Below, one piece after another: positions 42,549 through 52,804 of a stretch of 64,000 bases of DNA. The stretch spans positions 1-64,000 of the forward strand of contig JACZJK010000028.1 in NCBI GenBank assembly GCA_014860575.1, given 5' to 3'. The DNA comes from Bacteroidales bacterium. Its GTDB lineage: Bacteria > Bacteroidota > Bacteroidia > Bacteroidales > JAAYJT01. Both the position numbers and the translations under genes were made by a program. Numbering within the stretch: the first letter of the stretch is position 1; each line of letters starts with the position of its first letter. The notes under the pieces were generated by a model. It ran no database searches. It had not been told where the DNA came from and saw only the letters and a program-made list of their open reading frames with translations.

Positions 42549-42640
42549 GTTACTCTACAACACTTTATACGCTACGCGGAACTCGTCTCACTTCTAAGCT
42601 TATTCGCTGTAGGCGATAAAGTATTGTAGTGAAAAGTAAC
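42549..42640. repeat. Large imperfect inverted repeat, 92 bp
   Basis: Arm CTACAACACTTTATACGC (42555-42572) pairs with GCGATAAAGTATTGTAG (42613-42629) with few mismatches, and GTTACT (42549-42554) pairs with AGTAAC (42635-42640) beyond a short bulge. It lies between the ABC gene and the hemolysin III gene. It is too long for a standard terminator. Confidence 0.7.
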
Positions 42641-42782
42641 CCAATTTCTACAAATACCTCGTAGAGGTTTCACAAATAAATGGGGTTGATTGTTTTACAA
42701 ATATTTCATCCGTTTCGCAATACAAAACCATGAAATAAGTTTTAAATCCAAGGCAATTTCACGCCTGATAATACAGCATTCT

Positions 42783-43433
42783 ATGGAACGTCGCCGCTGG
42801 GTTCTATACCTTGATGAAATATTTAACAGCATCACTCATGGAATTGGTGTATTGCTCAGCATTGCAGCGCTCGTTTTGCTGATTGTTTTCGCGGCAATGC
42901 GCGATGGAGATGCGTGGCAGATTGTAAGTTTCTCAATTTATGGGGCAAGCCTGATCCTTCTGTACATGTCCAGCACGCTTTATCATGCGATCCGAAAGAA
43001 ACGGACCAAGAGATTTTTTAACCTCTTTGATCATTGCTCCATTTTCATCCTGATTGCCGGAACATACACCCCATTTTGCCTGATATCATTGCGAGGCCCC
43101 TGGGGATGGACGCTCTTTGGAATTATATGGGGTGTGGCAATTGCCGGGGTACTTTTCAAGATATTTTTTTATACTGATAAACTCAGGGTTATCGGAACCA
43201 TACTTTATGTTGCTATGGGATGGATCATCCTCATAGCGCTGAAACCGCTTATTGAAAATGTGCCCGCAGGATCGCTCTACTGGATGCTTGCAGGTGCATT
43301 ATCCTATTGTACCGGTGTGATTTTTTATCTTTGGCGAAAACACCGGTTCAATCATGTAATCTGGCACCTGTTTGTTTTGGGAGGAAGCATTTGTCATTTC
43401 TTTGCTATATTTTTTTATTTGCTGCCTGAATAA
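42783..43433 (+). CDS. Hemolysin III / PAQR-family membrane protein
   Basis: This 216-residue protein (start at 42783) has seven predicted membrane segments and the PAQR metal-site residues: SSTLYHAI (about 66), FDHCSIFILIAGTYTP (about 81-96) and HVIWHLFVLGGSICHF (about 192-207), with His residues on the inner side. I chose this Met because it begins the conserved ERRRW-FNSITHGIG region; 31 upstream codons are not typical. Function in bacteria is not well defined; some members are hydrolase- or stress-related. Confidence 0.88.
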   Translation: MERRRWVLYLDEIFNSITHGIGVLLSIAALVLLIVFAAMRDGDAWQIVSFSIYGASLILLYMSSTLYHAIRKKRTKRFFNLFDHCSIFILIAGTYTPFCLISLRGPWGWTLFGIIWGVAIAGVLFKIFFYTDKLRVIGTILYVAMGWIILIALKPLIENVPAGSLYWMLAGALSYCTGVIFYLWRKHRFNHVIWHLFVLGGSICHFFAIFFYLLPE

Positions 43434-43548
43434 GCCTTCTTGCCAACCGGTTAATATTTCGGATTTCCGATTTTTGCCAATTGCTAACTTTTCACTGAAG
43501 TGGTTGTCCCCGAAACGAAAAAATAAAGGGAATAATAACGAATCCCGA

Positions 43549-45003
43549 TTAATAGCTTGTTGAAATATTCCTGCTGCAAACTTTCTCAATTTCATCTACG
43601 CTCATGTGGGCATTGCAGCAATAAGCCCCTTCTGCCAGGTGCTCGCGGCAGATTGTTACTTTTCGCTGTGCAATGCGCTGAATATTGATCAGGTGACGAG
43701 CGGAGATGTTGTCAGTAGTAATGTTCTTGCCGCCAGTTCCACATGCCAGGGTCATGGAAGGTTGCAGCGAATTATAGGTTCCTCCAAGAGCTCCTTGCGA
43801 TGAAGGTTGGTTCACAACAATGCGACCAGCATTCATGGTTTCAGCAAAATGACGGATCTTTGATTCATCGTTTGAAAAGATGCTTGCAGTGTGACCCAGG
43901 CCGCCATATCTATTGATTTCGCGGCAACGCTCAATACCCTGCTCAAAATTTTCAACTTTGTAAAACGCAAGGATAGGCGCGAGGATTTCGAGCGATAGTG
44001 GTGCTTCCAGCCCAACGCGATCCAGTGGTGCAATCAATACTGATGTGTCTTCCGGCACATCAAAACCTGCCATTGCTGCAATCTTAAAAGCCGATTGTCC
44101 GATCACCGAGGCGTTCATTACTTTCTGAGCCGTGTTAAACGCAACAGGTTCAAGCAAAGCCATTTCATCAGGGTTCATAAAATATGCTTTACGCCTCTTG
44201 AATTCCGATTTGAGCGCTTCAGCATTATATTTTGAAACCACAACAGCCTGTTCGCTGGCGCAGATAGTGCCATAATCAAAGGTTTTCGAAACCAGGATCT
44301 GATCCACGGCGAATGCCACATCCGTGGTTTTTCCAACGTAAACCGGTACATTTCCCGGTCCGATCCCAATTGTCGGATTTCCCGAGCTGTTAGCCGCCCG
44401 AACCAGTCCGACAGAGCCGGTGGCCAGGATCAACGCGGTTTTCTTGTGGCTCATAAAAGCAAGCACATCTTCTTTGCTCACCCTTTTTAACCATTGTATG
44501 CAATGTTCAGGCGCTCCGGCTTCAATGGCAGCCTCATAACAAATGCGGGCTGCCTCAATGCTGCATTTCCGGGCTGCTCCGTGCGGACTTATCACCAACG
44601 GATTTCTTGTCTTCAGACTTATCAGGATTTTAAACAACACCGTGCTCGTGGGATTGGTTACAGGCGTAATGGCAAACACAGGGCCCAGCGGGCGTGCAAT
44701 TTCAGTAATGCCACTCACTTCATCTTCAAAAACGATACCCGCTGCCGGGAAATCTTTAATGTCTTCATACACGAACCGCGTAGCAATAATATTTTTGATC
44801 ACCTTGTCCTCAACTTTGCCAATACCGGTTTCCTCGTGCGCCATTTTTGCAAGGCTGAAACGCTTATTAAAAGCCGCTTCATACACTGCCCGCAGAATGC
44901 GATCTGTTTTATCGCGATCATATAAGGAAAATATTTCGGCAGCCTGTTTTGCCTTGCCCATCACCTCCTCAACATAGGCGTGGTTAACCTGAATTGTTTC
45001 CAT
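43549..45003 (-). CDS. CoA-acylating aldehyde dehydrogenase
   Basis: This 484-residue enzyme belongs to the acetaldehyde dehydrogenase (EutE/AdhE N-terminal) branch: VTNPTSTVLFK (about 113-123), the Gly-rich ATGSVGLVRAA (about 192), IGPGNVPVYV and the catalytic Cys in DYGTICASEQ (about 243). The AdhE alcohol dehydrogenase half is missing, so it may work with a separate alcohol dehydrogenase to interconvert acetyl-CoA and acetaldehyde. The C-terminus contains many Cys. The Met at 45003 gives the usual start; an upstream Met adds eight residues. Confidence 0.85.
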   Translation of the reverse strand: METIQVNHAYVEEVMGKAKQAAEIFSLYDRDKTDRILRAVYEAAFNKRFSLAKMAHEETGIGKVEDKVIKNIIATRFVYEDIKDFPAAGIVFEDEVSGITEIARPLGPVFAITPVTNPTSTVLFKILISLKTRNPLVISPHGAARKCSIEAARICYEAAIEAGAPEHCIQWLKRVSKEDVLAFMSHKKTALILATGSVGLVRAANSSGNPTIGIGPGNVPVYVGKTTDVAFAVDQILVSKTFDYGTICASEQAVVVSKYNAEALKSEFKRRKAYFMNPDEMALLEPVAFNTAQKVMNASVIGQSAFKIAAMAGFDVPEDTSVLIAPLDRVGLEAPLSLEILAPILAFYKVENFEQGIERCREINRYGGLGHTASIFSNDESKIRHFAETMNAGRIVVNQPSSQGALGGTYNSLQPSMTLACGTGGKNITTDNISARHLINIQRIAQRKVTICREHLAEGAYCCNAHMSVDEIEKVCSRNISTSY

Positions 45004-45121
45004 CGTGGTGGATTTGGTTGTTTGCAATTAAACGCATGAAAGCACAGATGGTTTGAGCCTGTCAATACCGTGGCTCAAGACATCAATTCATTTTTTATCT
45101 TTACACATTCAATCTTGAAGA

Positions 45122-45853
45122 ATGAAGCGCAGTAAATTACTAAAAAAAATTGTTCGTGTACTTATCATTATCCTGGCCATTCCCGGATCAGCCTTTCTTT
45201 TTTTGCTTGCAATGGCATTCACTACCCGCCCGTATTACGCGCATCACAGGCTTGGAACCGGAATTGAAAACACTTGTTCCGAACCCGAAGCCATTGTTTT
45301 GTTTGGTGCCGGAGGAATACCCAGCGGTGAGAATATGGTAAGGATTTATTATGCTGCCGAAGCATGGAAGCAATTCCCGCATTGCCCGGTTTATATCTGC
45401 CTGCCAGGAGATACCGCCGAAGAAAAAGGAAGCTTACGGATGATGATGCAAGAACTGATGATCCGCGGCGTTAACCAGGAAATGTTACAGTTTATCGCGG
45501 ATGGCAAAAATACCCGTGCTCAAGTACTTGAATTGGCTGGCTTAAGAAACGGGAAAATCAAATCAAGTTGCCTGTTGGTTGTAACTTCCCCCGGCCACAT
45601 GAGGCGTTGTATGTTGTCGCTTCAAAAAGAATATTTCAATTCGCTTATCCCTTTTCCAGCTTTTGAAATTCCCCTCGAAGGCGAACTGCGTTTCGACGAT
45701 CAGAAACTGGGCGGTGAGCGCCGGTTTATTGCGCCATCTGCCGGTCAAACACTGACATTACGCTATGAAATCTGGACACAACTGAACTATCAGCTCATCT
45801 GTGCGCGTGAGTATGTGGCACTGGCGTATTACTGGGTAAGGGGGTGGATTTAA
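45122..45853 (+). CDS. DUF218/ElyC-SanA-like membrane protein
   Basis: This 243-residue protein has an N-terminal membrane anchor (VRVLIIILAIPGSAFLFLL, residues 12-30) and a DUF218 domain with AIVLFGAGGIPSGE (about 58-71), DGKNTRAQV (about 126) and VVTSPGHMRRC (about 152), where conserved GxG, NT and S-x-H residues sit. ElyC and SanA homologues act in envelope integrity and vancomycin tolerance. The 3' end converges on the tdh-like gene, with a short inverted CTGAC/GTCAG repeat in the gap. Confidence 0.82.
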   Translation: MKRSKLLKKIVRVLIIILAIPGSAFLFLLAMAFTTRPYYAHHRLGTGIENTCSEPEAIVLFGAGGIPSGENMVRIYYAAEAWKQFPHCPVYICLPGDTAEEKGSLRMMMQELMIRGVNQEMLQFIADGKNTRAQVLELAGLRNGKIKSSCLLVVTSPGHMRRCMLSLQKEYFNSLIPFPAFEIPLEGELRFDDQKLGGERRFIAPSAGQTLTLRYEIWTQLNYQLICAREYVALAYYWVRGWI

Positions 45854-45896
45854 AAGACCTGACGACGTTTTTAAGCCTGTCAGCGTCTCACAAAGA

Positions 45897-46847
45897 TTAA
45901 GCTTCCAATTTGGCCCGTATCTCCCTCAGCATCACCTCCGTCATTGAATCCAGGTTGTACTCGTAGCTTAAATTCCAGTCTTTACGAGCAACATCATCGT
46001 TGATGCTGGCAGGCCAGGAATCAGCAATCGCCTGGCGGAAATCGGGTTTGTAAGAAATCACGAAATCAGGAATGTGCTTGCGAATGGCTGCAGCCACATC
46101 TTTTGGAGTAAAACTCATTCCACCAATGTTATAGCTTGATCGCAATGATAATTTTGATGCATCGGCTTCCATATAATCAATGGTAGCTTTTATAGCATCG
46201 GGCATAAACATCATTGGCAAACCTGTATCTTCTTTCAGGAAACATTCGTATTTGCCTTCTTCAATGGCCTTATAGTAAATTTCAACGGCGTAATCGGTAG
46301 TGCCACCGCCAGCTTCAGTTTTATAAGAAATCAGGCCCGGGTAGCGCACACTGCGAAAATCAACGCAATAGCGTTTATGGTAATATTCGCCCCAACGCTC
46401 GCCGGCCAGTTTGCTTATTCCATAAACGGTATTGGGTTCCATTACGGTAAGCTGAGGGGTGTTTGTTTTAGGTGTTGTAGGTCCGAACACAGCAATTGAG
46501 CTGGGCCAGAATATCTTCTTCAACCTGACTGAGCGAGCCAACTCGAGCGTATTCATCAAGGCTCTCATGTTGATATCCCAGGCCTGCATAGGGATTTTCT
46601 CGGCGTTGCCCGAAAGTACAGCTGCAAGATTATAAACCTGCGTGATTTTATTGCGGATCACAAAATGGTTCAGCCGCCCTTCATCCAATACATCAAGGAT
46701 TTCAAACGGGCCGGTTTCCCTGATTTCGGCAGGGGCTTCTTTGATATCGGTGGCAAAAACATTGCCATCGCCGTAAATTTTTCTTAATTCAAGAGTGAGT
46801 TCCGAGCCAATCTGACCCGAGCAGCCGATCATTAAAATTCTTTCCAT
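45897..46847 (-). CDS. L-threonine dehydrogenase-like SDR epimerase-fold enzyme
   Basis: This 316-residue extended SDR protein has the NAD loop MIGCSGQIGSELT (about 5-17), NLAAVLSG (about 71) and the catalytic YxxxK in VYGISKLAGE. Short-chain-type threonine dehydrogenases share this layout. It lies 13 bp after the AOS-family gene, matching the kbl-tdh order, so threonine oxidation to 2-amino-3-ketobutyrate is the most likely role. The longer frame from 46967 would overlap the upstream gene; the Met at 46847 is the better start. Confidence 0.84.
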   Translation of the reverse strand: MERILMIGCSGQIGSELTLELRKIYGDGNVFATDIKEAPAEIRETGPFEILDVLDEGRLNHFVIRNKITQVYNLAAVLSGNAEKIPMQAWDINMRALMNTLELARSVRLKKIFWPSSIAVFGPTTPKTNTPQLTVMEPNTVYGISKLAGERWGEYYHKRYCVDFRSVRYPGLISYKTEAGGGTTDYAVEIYYKAIEEGKYECFLKEDTGLPMMFMPDAIKATIDYMEADASKLSLRSSYNIGGMSFTPKDVAAAIRKHIPDFVISYKPDFRQAIADSWPASINDDVARKDWNLSYEYNLDSMTEVMLREIRAKLEA

Positions 46848-46860
46848 GTACTTATGATAG

Positions 46861-48114
46861 TTAGTGTTGAGTTGACAAGTCGGGAACGAAGTTTTTATCA
46901 TACTTACCCGATTGAAGGTTGTTCCGAACTTCAATAAAGGCTTTAATGGTTTGATACACATCTTCAAGCGTATGCACAGCAGTTGGGATCAAACGGAGCA
47001 TGATCACATCCCTGGGTACAACCGGATATGCAACGATTGAGCAGAAGACATTGTGCAATTCGCGCAATTCGTAAGTTAACTGGGTTGCTTCAGGAACCCC
47101 GCCCTGGAGAAACACCGGTGTTACCGGAGACTCAGTGCGACCAAGATTAAACCCATTTTCCTTTAAGCCGCTTTGAAGCGCCCGCACAACCGTCCAGAGT
47201 TTTTCCCTGAGCTGAGGTTGTGATTTCAATAGTTCCAGTCTTTTCAACGAACCAATCACCAATGGCATTGGCAAAGACTTTGCATAAACCTGCGAACGCA
47301 TATTGTATTGCAGATAACTTATAATGTCTTTATGGCTACTCACAAATGCTCCGATTCCGGCCATAGATTTTGCAAAGGTTGAGAAATAGACATCAATCTG
47401 ATCCTGTACGCCTTGCGCTTCACCGGTTCCTATTCCATTTGCGCCCATGGTTCCGAACCCATGCGCATCGTCCACCAATAACCTGAAATTATATTGCTTC
47501 TTGAGTGCTGCAATTTTATCAATCTTGCCAAGATCGCCAGCCATACCAAAAACACCCTCGGTGATTACAAGAATACCGCCACCTGTTTGATCGGCTACTC
47601 TTTTTGCATGTTCAAGTTGTTTCTCGAAATTTTCCATATCGTTGTGCTGGAAAACAAATCGCTTTCCCATGTGCATCCTCAAACCGTCAATAATACAAGC
47701 GTGCGATTCGGAGTCATATACCACTACGTCTTTGCGGTCAATAAGCGAGTCAATAATTGAAACCATGCCCTGATAGCCATAGTTTAAGAGGTAAGTGCTT
47801 TCCTTGCCCACAAAATCAGACAGCTCTCTTTCAAGTTGTTCATGATATTCTGTTTGACCCGACATCATGCGCGCTCCCATTGGATAGGCCAGCCCGTACC
47901 TGGCTGTTGCATCTGCATCAGCTTTTCTTACTTCCGGATGATTTGCAAGCCCGAGGTAATTATTCAGGCTCCACACCAACCTTTCTTTTCCCTGGAAAAT
48001 CATCCTGTTTGAAATCTCACCTTCCAGTTTTGGGAACATAAAGTAACCATGAGCTTTTTCAGCCCATTTGCCAATCGGGCCATAGTTTTGCAAGCGCCTT
48101 TCAAAAATATCCAT
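46861..48114 (-). CDS. kbl: AOS-family PLP enzyme, probable 2-amino-3-ketobutyrate CoA ligase
   Basis: This 417-residue PLP enzyme of the alpha-oxoamine synthase family has LNNYLGLANHPEV (about 50-62), SHACIIDGLRMH, LLVDDAHGFGTMG (about 208-220) and the Schiff-base Lys in STFAKSMAGIGAF (about 241). KBL, serine palmitoyltransferase and KAS-type enzymes share this core, so substrate cannot be fixed by motif alone. The adjacent threonine dehydrogenase-like gene favours KBL, cleaving 2-amino-3-ketobutyrate to glycine and acetyl-CoA. The Met at 48114 starts the canonical MDIFERRL helix. A -7 box lies 31 bp upstream. Confidence 0.82.
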   Translation of the reverse strand: MDIFERRLQNYGPIGKWAEKAHGYFMFPKLEGEISNRMIFQGKERLVWSLNNYLGLANHPEVRKADADATARYGLAYPMGARMMSGQTEYHEQLERELSDFVGKESTYLLNYGYQGMVSIIDSLIDRKDVVVYDSESHACIIDGLRMHMGKRFVFQHNDMENFEKQLEHAKRVADQTGGGILVITEGVFGMAGDLGKIDKIAALKKQYNFRLLVDDAHGFGTMGANGIGTGEAQGVQDQIDVYFSTFAKSMAGIGAFVSSHKDIISYLQYNMRSQVYAKSLPMPLVIGSLKRLELLKSQPQLREKLWTVVRALQSGLKENGFNLGRTESPVTPVFLQGGVPEATQLTYELRELHNVFCSIVAYPVVPRDVIMLRLIPTAVHTLEDVYQTIKAFIEVRNNLQSGKYDKNFVPDLSTQH

Positions 48115-48144
48115 TTGTATGTGTTTTAAAGATTTTTGTGGCCG

Positions 48145-48152
48145 CAAAATTA
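48145..48152 (-). promoter_or_regulatory. -7 box for the kbl-tdh operon
   Basis: Minus strand TAATTTTG matches TAnnTTTG, 31 bp from the start at 48114. Confidence 0.55.
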
Positions 48153-48325
48153 GGAATTTAGCCATGATTTGCAAAAGGATCAGCAAACCCTGAAAGCATT
48201 TGATAAACAGTATTTGTCAATAAAATGCACCTTGTTGTTTAAGAATGAGATGAAAGGCTTAATTTTACACTCATAAACAACAGACATAATGTTTGGAATT
48301 TCGAATTAACCAATACCTGAGAAAA

Positions 48326-49267
48326 ATGAAAAACGTTTACATTTTACTAATGGCCCTTGCCTTGGTTGGCATGATGAATTCCTGCGCACCCGTTTACAAA
48401 TGTGGTGACCCTATACCAGATAAAAAACCCGGAAATAAGAGGCTCAAAGCCGTAATAACTGAGCGTGATGAACTTTGCATAACCCTCGCAAACAGGGAAA
48501 AAGAAAATGCTGCCATGAGCAAAGAGATCAATCTCCTTACAAAGGAAAAGAATGAGCTTGACAGGAATTATGCGGCATTGATCAAGACTCATGATGAGTT
48601 AGATACGAAGTATAAAAACCTGATCAACGAAAATCTTTCCCAGGCCGATCAGTTCAGCAGGGCGATTCAGATGAAATCAGAGGAACTTGACAGCAAATCG
48701 GAGGATTTAAGGAATAAAGAGCAATTGCTGGTTGAACGTGAACGCTCACTGAACGAAATGAAACAAATGTTGAACCGGCAGGATTCCATTACCCGGCAGC
48801 TCAATGATGTGCTGAGGAATGCGATGCTGGGATTCAACGCCGATGAGTTGTCAGTTGAAATTAAAAACGGCAAAGTATATGTTTCCATGTCCGATAGATT
48901 GCTGTTTAAATCAGGAAGCGCTGCCGTTGAGGTCAAAGGAAAAGAAGCAATAAAATTACTTGCCGGCGTGTTGGATAAGAACCCGGATATTGAGATACTG
49001 GTTGAAGGCCATACCGACAATGTGCCTATTAAGACTGCTGTTTTCAAGGACAACTGGGATTTGAGTGTTGCAAGGGCTACATCCATTGTAAGGATCTTAA
49101 CCGATGACCATAAGATTACACCAACACGCATTACGGCTTCCGGCAAAGGAGAGTTTCTGCCCAGGGCAACAAATGAAACCGCTGAAGGAAGAGCCTTAAA
49201 CCGCCGTACCGAAATTATCCTTTCTCCACGCCTGGACGAAATAATGAAGTTGCTTAACCTGAATTAA
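48326..49267 (+). CDS. OmpA-family lipoprotein with coiled coil
   Basis: This 313-residue protein begins with a lipoprotein signal (LLMALALVGMMNSCAP, Cys near 20), then a long charged coiled coil (about 45-165) and a C-terminal OmpA-like peptidoglycan-binding domain: VSMSDRLLFKSGSA (about 180), ILVEGHTDNVPIKT (about 226) and RALNRRTEIILSP (about 288). It should anchor in the outer membrane and reach to peptidoglycan. I used the Met at 48326 as it begins the signal peptide. Confidence 0.87.
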   Translation: MKNVYILLMALALVGMMNSCAPVYKCGDPIPDKKPGNKRLKAVITERDELCITLANREKENAAMSKEINLLTKEKNELDRNYAALIKTHDELDTKYKNLINENLSQADQFSRAIQMKSEELDSKSEDLRNKEQLLVERERSLNEMKQMLNRQDSITRQLNDVLRNAMLGFNADELSVEIKNGKVYVSMSDRLLFKSGSAAVEVKGKEAIKLLAGVLDKNPDIEILVEGHTDNVPIKTAVFKDNWDLSVARATSIVRILTDDHKITPTRITASGKGEFLPRATNETAEGRALNRRTEIILSPRLDEIMKLLNLN

Positions 49268-49403
49268 TTGTTTTTGTGTCAGGATATTTTCTGATAGCTT
49301 TCCCAAGGTTTAATTTATCCGGTTGTTAGCTGTCGGTATACTGAGATTTTCTGGCATGAACACAAGAAGACGATTCATAAACCGATAAACTCAAAACTAA
49401 AGC

Positions 49404-50867
49404 ATGCAACAAAGGCTCTCCGTTTATAATACTTTGACCCGTAGCAAGGAACCGTTTCAACCTCTTCACCCGCCATTTGTAGGTATGTATGTTTGCGGGC
49501 CAACAGTGTATGGCCATGCCCATCTCGGACACGCCCGGTCGGCCATTACGTTTGATCTGATTTTTCGTTACCTGAAAAATATCGGATTCAAAGTACGCTA
49601 TGTAAGAAACATCACCGATGTTGGGCACCTCGAAAATGATGCCGACGAAGGGGAAGATAAAATTGCAAAAAAAGCCAGGCTTGATAAGCTTGAACCTATG
49701 GAAGTGGTTCAGGCATATACTGAGAGCTATCACCGCGATATGGACCAGCTTAATGTGCTGAGACCCTCCATTGAACCCAGGGCATCAGGTCATATTATTG
49801 AGCAGATTGAAATGGTTAAAAAGATCCTGGCGTCTGGCTTTGGTTATGAGGTAAATGGTTCCGTTTATTTTGATGTTGAAAAGTATAGCAAAGCGCATCA
49901 ATACGGAAAGCTTTCAGGGCGCGTGCTGGATGATCTTCTGGCCAGTACCCGCGAACTCGATGGGCAGGAAGAAAAGCAAAAACCGTATGATTTTGCACTC
50001 TGGAAAAAAGCGGATGCTGAACATATCATGCGCTGGCCATCGCCCTGGGGCTATGGATTTCCTGGCTGGCACATGGAATGCTCGGCTATGGGAACCAAAT
50101 ACCTTGGTGACACTTTCGATATTCATGGGGGTGGAATGGATTTGCTTTTCCCGCATCATGAAGCAGAAATTGCCCAGTCAACAGCCGCACTCGGCCATGA
50201 AAGTGTACGCTATTGGCTTCATAATAACATGATCACCATTAGTGGGCAGAAGATGGGCAAATCGCTAAACAACTTCATCATAATGAGTGAGTTTTTTAGC
50301 GGTTCGCATCCTTTGCTTGAAAAGGCCTACAGCCCAATGGCAATCCGATTTTTCATACTTCAGGCGCATTACCGCAGCACATTGGATTTCTCAAATGAGG
50401 CATTGCAGGCTGCTGAGAAAGGTTTCAAACGTCTGATGACTGCCAAATCTACGCTTGAAAAACTTAAGCCGGGCGAAAAATCTGATTCAAATATTAAAGT
50501 CCTGAACCAGGCATGCTATGATGCCATGAACGACGACTTCAACAGCCCTGTTGTGATTGCTCAACTCTTTGAAGGGGTTCGGATCATCAACTCTATAAAT
50601 GATGGTAATGAAAGCATTACAAGCGAAGACCTTGAGTTGCTGAAAACTACCTTCAGCGTTTTTATGACCGAAATTTTAGGACTTTTACCCGAAGAAGCCG
50701 GTCAGAGCGATTTGGTTGAGAACCTGATGCAGACCATTATCAGCATTCGCAAACAAGCCCGCGAAGCCAAAGATTTCAAGACTTCCGATCTGATCCGCGA
50801 TGAACTGAAAAGCGCCGGAATTGCGTTGAAAGACAGCAAAGATGGAACAAACTGGGAGCGTTTATGA
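49404..50867 (+). CDS. cysS: Cysteinyl-tRNA synthetase
   Basis: This 487-residue class I synthetase has the Cys-x-Gly-pro-type [18 protein letters not shown] start (YVCGPTVY and GHAHLGH HIGH box, about 28-42), the zinc-binding WHMECSAM (about 220) and the [13 protein letters not shown] motif (about 280-287). It charges tRNA-Cys in the cytosol. Its length is normal and no defect is seen. Confidence 0.96.
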   Translation: MQQRLSVYNTLTRSKEPFQPLHPPFVGMYVCGPTVYGHAHLGHARSAITFDLIFRYLKNIGFKVRYVRNITDVGHLENDADEGEDKIAKKARLDKLEPMEVVQAYTESYHRDMDQLNVLRPSIEPRASGHIIEQIEMVKKILASGFGYEVNGSVYFDVEKYSKAHQYGKLSGRVLDDLLASTRELDGQEEKQKPYDFALWKKADAEHIMRWPSPWGYGFPGWHMECSAMGTKYLGDTFDIHGGGMDLLFPHHEAEIAQSTAALGHESVRYWLHNNMITISGQKMGKSLNNFIIMSEFFSGSHPLLEKAYSPMAIRFFILQAHYRSTLDFSNEALQAAEKGFKRLMTAKSTLEKLKPGEKSDSNIKVLNQACYDAMNDDFNSPVVIAQLFEGVRIINSINDGNESITSEDLELLKTTFSVFMTEILGLLPEEAGQSDLVENLMQTIISIRKQAREAKDFKTSDLIRDELKSAGIALKDSKDGTNWERL

Positions 50868-51015
50868 TGCTTCCATGATGAGCCCATTCTTGATTTTGGT
50901 TCAAACAATAATTCCGAATTGACTGTTTTTAGCTAAATCCGGTCATTACGTTGACAGTTTTACTGTGACGTAAAAGTTTGAAGACGTTTCTACTCCTTGC
51001 ACCACAATCTTTCCG

Positions 51016-51023
51016 TTACTTTG
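51016..51023 (+). promoter_or_regulatory. Possible -7 box for the peptidase gene
   Basis: TTACTTTG is one base off TAnnTTTG and lies about 25 bp upstream of the ATG at 51048. Confidence 0.35.
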
Positions 51024-51047
51024 CAGCATCATTAAAACCCAGTCGTT

Positions 51048-52739
51048 ATGAAAACAAAAAGTAAATCTTTAGCGGTCACTTTTGTGATCGGAATGTTACT
51101 GTTAACTTCTTGTCAATCAGAAACTATGAAAATGGAAAACAAACTTAAAGACTTTATTGTCAAATATGAAGAACGAGTAAAACCGCTTTATACAGAAGCT
51201 AACCTTGCTTATTGGGATGCATCAATCTCAGGCAAACCTGAAGATTGGGCACGTGCTGAAGCAGCCCAAGTCAAACTTACTGATCTTCATGCCAACAAGG
51301 AAGATTTTGCGATCCTTAAGGAGATCAAGGAATCCGGCGCTGTTCAGGATGAAATGATGGTTCGCCAATTGAATGCTTTATATAATGACTATCTGTTTAA
51401 CCAGGCCGACATAGGAAAGCTAAAAGAAAAGATTCGCCTCGAAACCGAAGTGGAACAAAAATATTCAAACTTTCGGGCTGAAGTGGGGGGCAAGTCAATC
51501 CCTGACAATGAAGTGGAACAAATCCTGAAAACATCTACCGACAATGCTTTGCTGGAAGAAGCTTGGCTCGCGCACAAGAATATTGGTCCGCTGGTAAGTG
51601 AAGACGTGAGAAATCTGGCCCGGCTCCGTAATGAGATCGCCCACGAACTTGGATTCGGCAATTATCATGAAATGAGCCTCAAGCTTGGCGATCAGGAACC
51701 AGAAGACGTGAACAAGCTTTTTGATGAACTGGATGTGCTTACACGCGATGCTTTTGCGAAGCTCAAAGATGACATTGATGTGCACCTTGCAAAGCGTTAT
51801 AACATCAAAAAGGAAGAGCTGATGCCCTGGCATTATCAGAACCGCTTTTTCCAGGAAGCGCCAGCCATTTATGAGGTTGACCTCGACAAATATTATGAAG
51901 ACCAGGATATCGTAAAGCTCACCCGCGATTTTTATCATGGCATAGGCCTCGAAATAGACGATATGCATGCCAACAGCGATATGTATGAAAAACCCGGCAA
52001 AAACCAGCATGCCTACTGCATTCATATTGACCGTGAGGGCGATGTGCGCGTACTTTGCAATATCCGACCCAACAATGGTTGGATGAATACCAATCTGCAT
52101 GAATTCGGTCATGCCGTTTATGATAAATATCTTGACCCGACGCTGCCTTTTGTTCTTAAAGACCCCGCTCACACTTTTACCACCGAAGCCATTGCTATGA
52201 TCTTTGGCCGTTTTGCCAGCAACCCCATGTGGATGTGCGATATGGGAATTATTGATCAGGAAGAAATGGAGAAAATAGCAGCAGAAAGCTTCAACAGCTT
52301 AAGGCTCGAACAATTGGTTTTTAGTCGTTGGTCGCAGGTGATGTACAGGTTTGAAAAAGCAATGTACGAAGATCCTGAACAAGATCTGAACACACTTTGG
52401 TGGAACCTGGCAGAAACTTATCAGTTACTTCGCAAACCCGAAGGCAGGAATGAACCCGATTGGGCTACAAAAATCCATGTTGCGTCATATCCATGTTATT
52501 ACCACAATTATCATTTAGGAGAGCTGCTGGCTTCGCAGTTGTTTTTCTATATCACCAAAAATGTGATCGGCTCGGATGATTTTCGTAACCAAAGTTTTGT
52601 GAACCATCCTGAAGTAGGGGAATATCTGAAAGAAGATGTGTTTATTCCTGGCAGCCGCTGGTACTGGAACGACATGATTGAAAAGGCCACAGGTGAAAAG
52701 CTAACGGCAAAATATTATGCCAAACAGTTTGTGAACTAA
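51048..52739 (+). CDS. Lipoprotein zinc metallopeptidase, M2/M3-like
   Basis: This 563-residue protein has a lipoprotein signal (FVIGMLLLTSCQS, Cys near 22) and an all-helical body with the zinc motif LHEFGHAVYD (about 348-357) and a downstream Glu in TTEAIAMIFGR (about 377-387). The pattern fits peptidyl-dipeptidase M2 or oligopeptidase M3 families, which trim short peptides; here the location would be the periplasm or outer membrane. A strong terminator follows. It stands between cysS and the RNA helicase gene. Confidence 0.85.
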   Translation: MKTKSKSLAVTFVIGMLLLTSCQSETMKMENKLKDFIVKYEERVKPLYTEANLAYWDASISGKPEDWARAEAAQVKLTDLHANKEDFAILKEIKESGAVQDEMMVRQLNALYNDYLFNQADIGKLKEKIRLETEVEQKYSNFRAEVGGKSIPDNEVEQILKTSTDNALLEEAWLAHKNIGPLVSEDVRNLARLRNEIAHELGFGNYHEMSLKLGDQEPEDVNKLFDELDVLTRDAFAKLKDDIDVHLAKRYNIKKEELMPWHYQNRFFQEAPAIYEVDLDKYYEDQDIVKLTRDFYHGIGLEIDDMHANSDMYEKPGKNQHAYCIHIDREGDVRVLCNIRPNNGWMNTNLHEFGHAVYDKYLDPTLPFVLKDPAHTFTTEAIAMIFGRFASNPMWMCDMGIIDQEEMEKIAAESFNSLRLEQLVFSRWSQVMYRFEKAMYEDPEQDLNTLWWNLAETYQLLRKPEGRNEPDWATKIHVASYPCYYHNYHLGELLASQLFFYITKNVIGSDDFRNQSFVNHPEVGEYLKEDVFIPGSRWYWNDMIEKATGEKLTAKYYAKQFVN

Positions 52740-52754
52740 TCAAACAAATAATCA

Positions 52755-52779
52755 CGCTCCTAACGGAGCGTTTTTTCTA
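52755..52779 (+). terminator. Intrinsic terminator of the peptidase gene
   Basis: ACGCTCC (52755-52761) pairs with GGAGCGT (52766-52772) around TAAC, followed by six T. Confidence 0.88.
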
Positions 52780-52804
52780 TCCCTCATTTTTGCAACCGGT
52801 ATTT

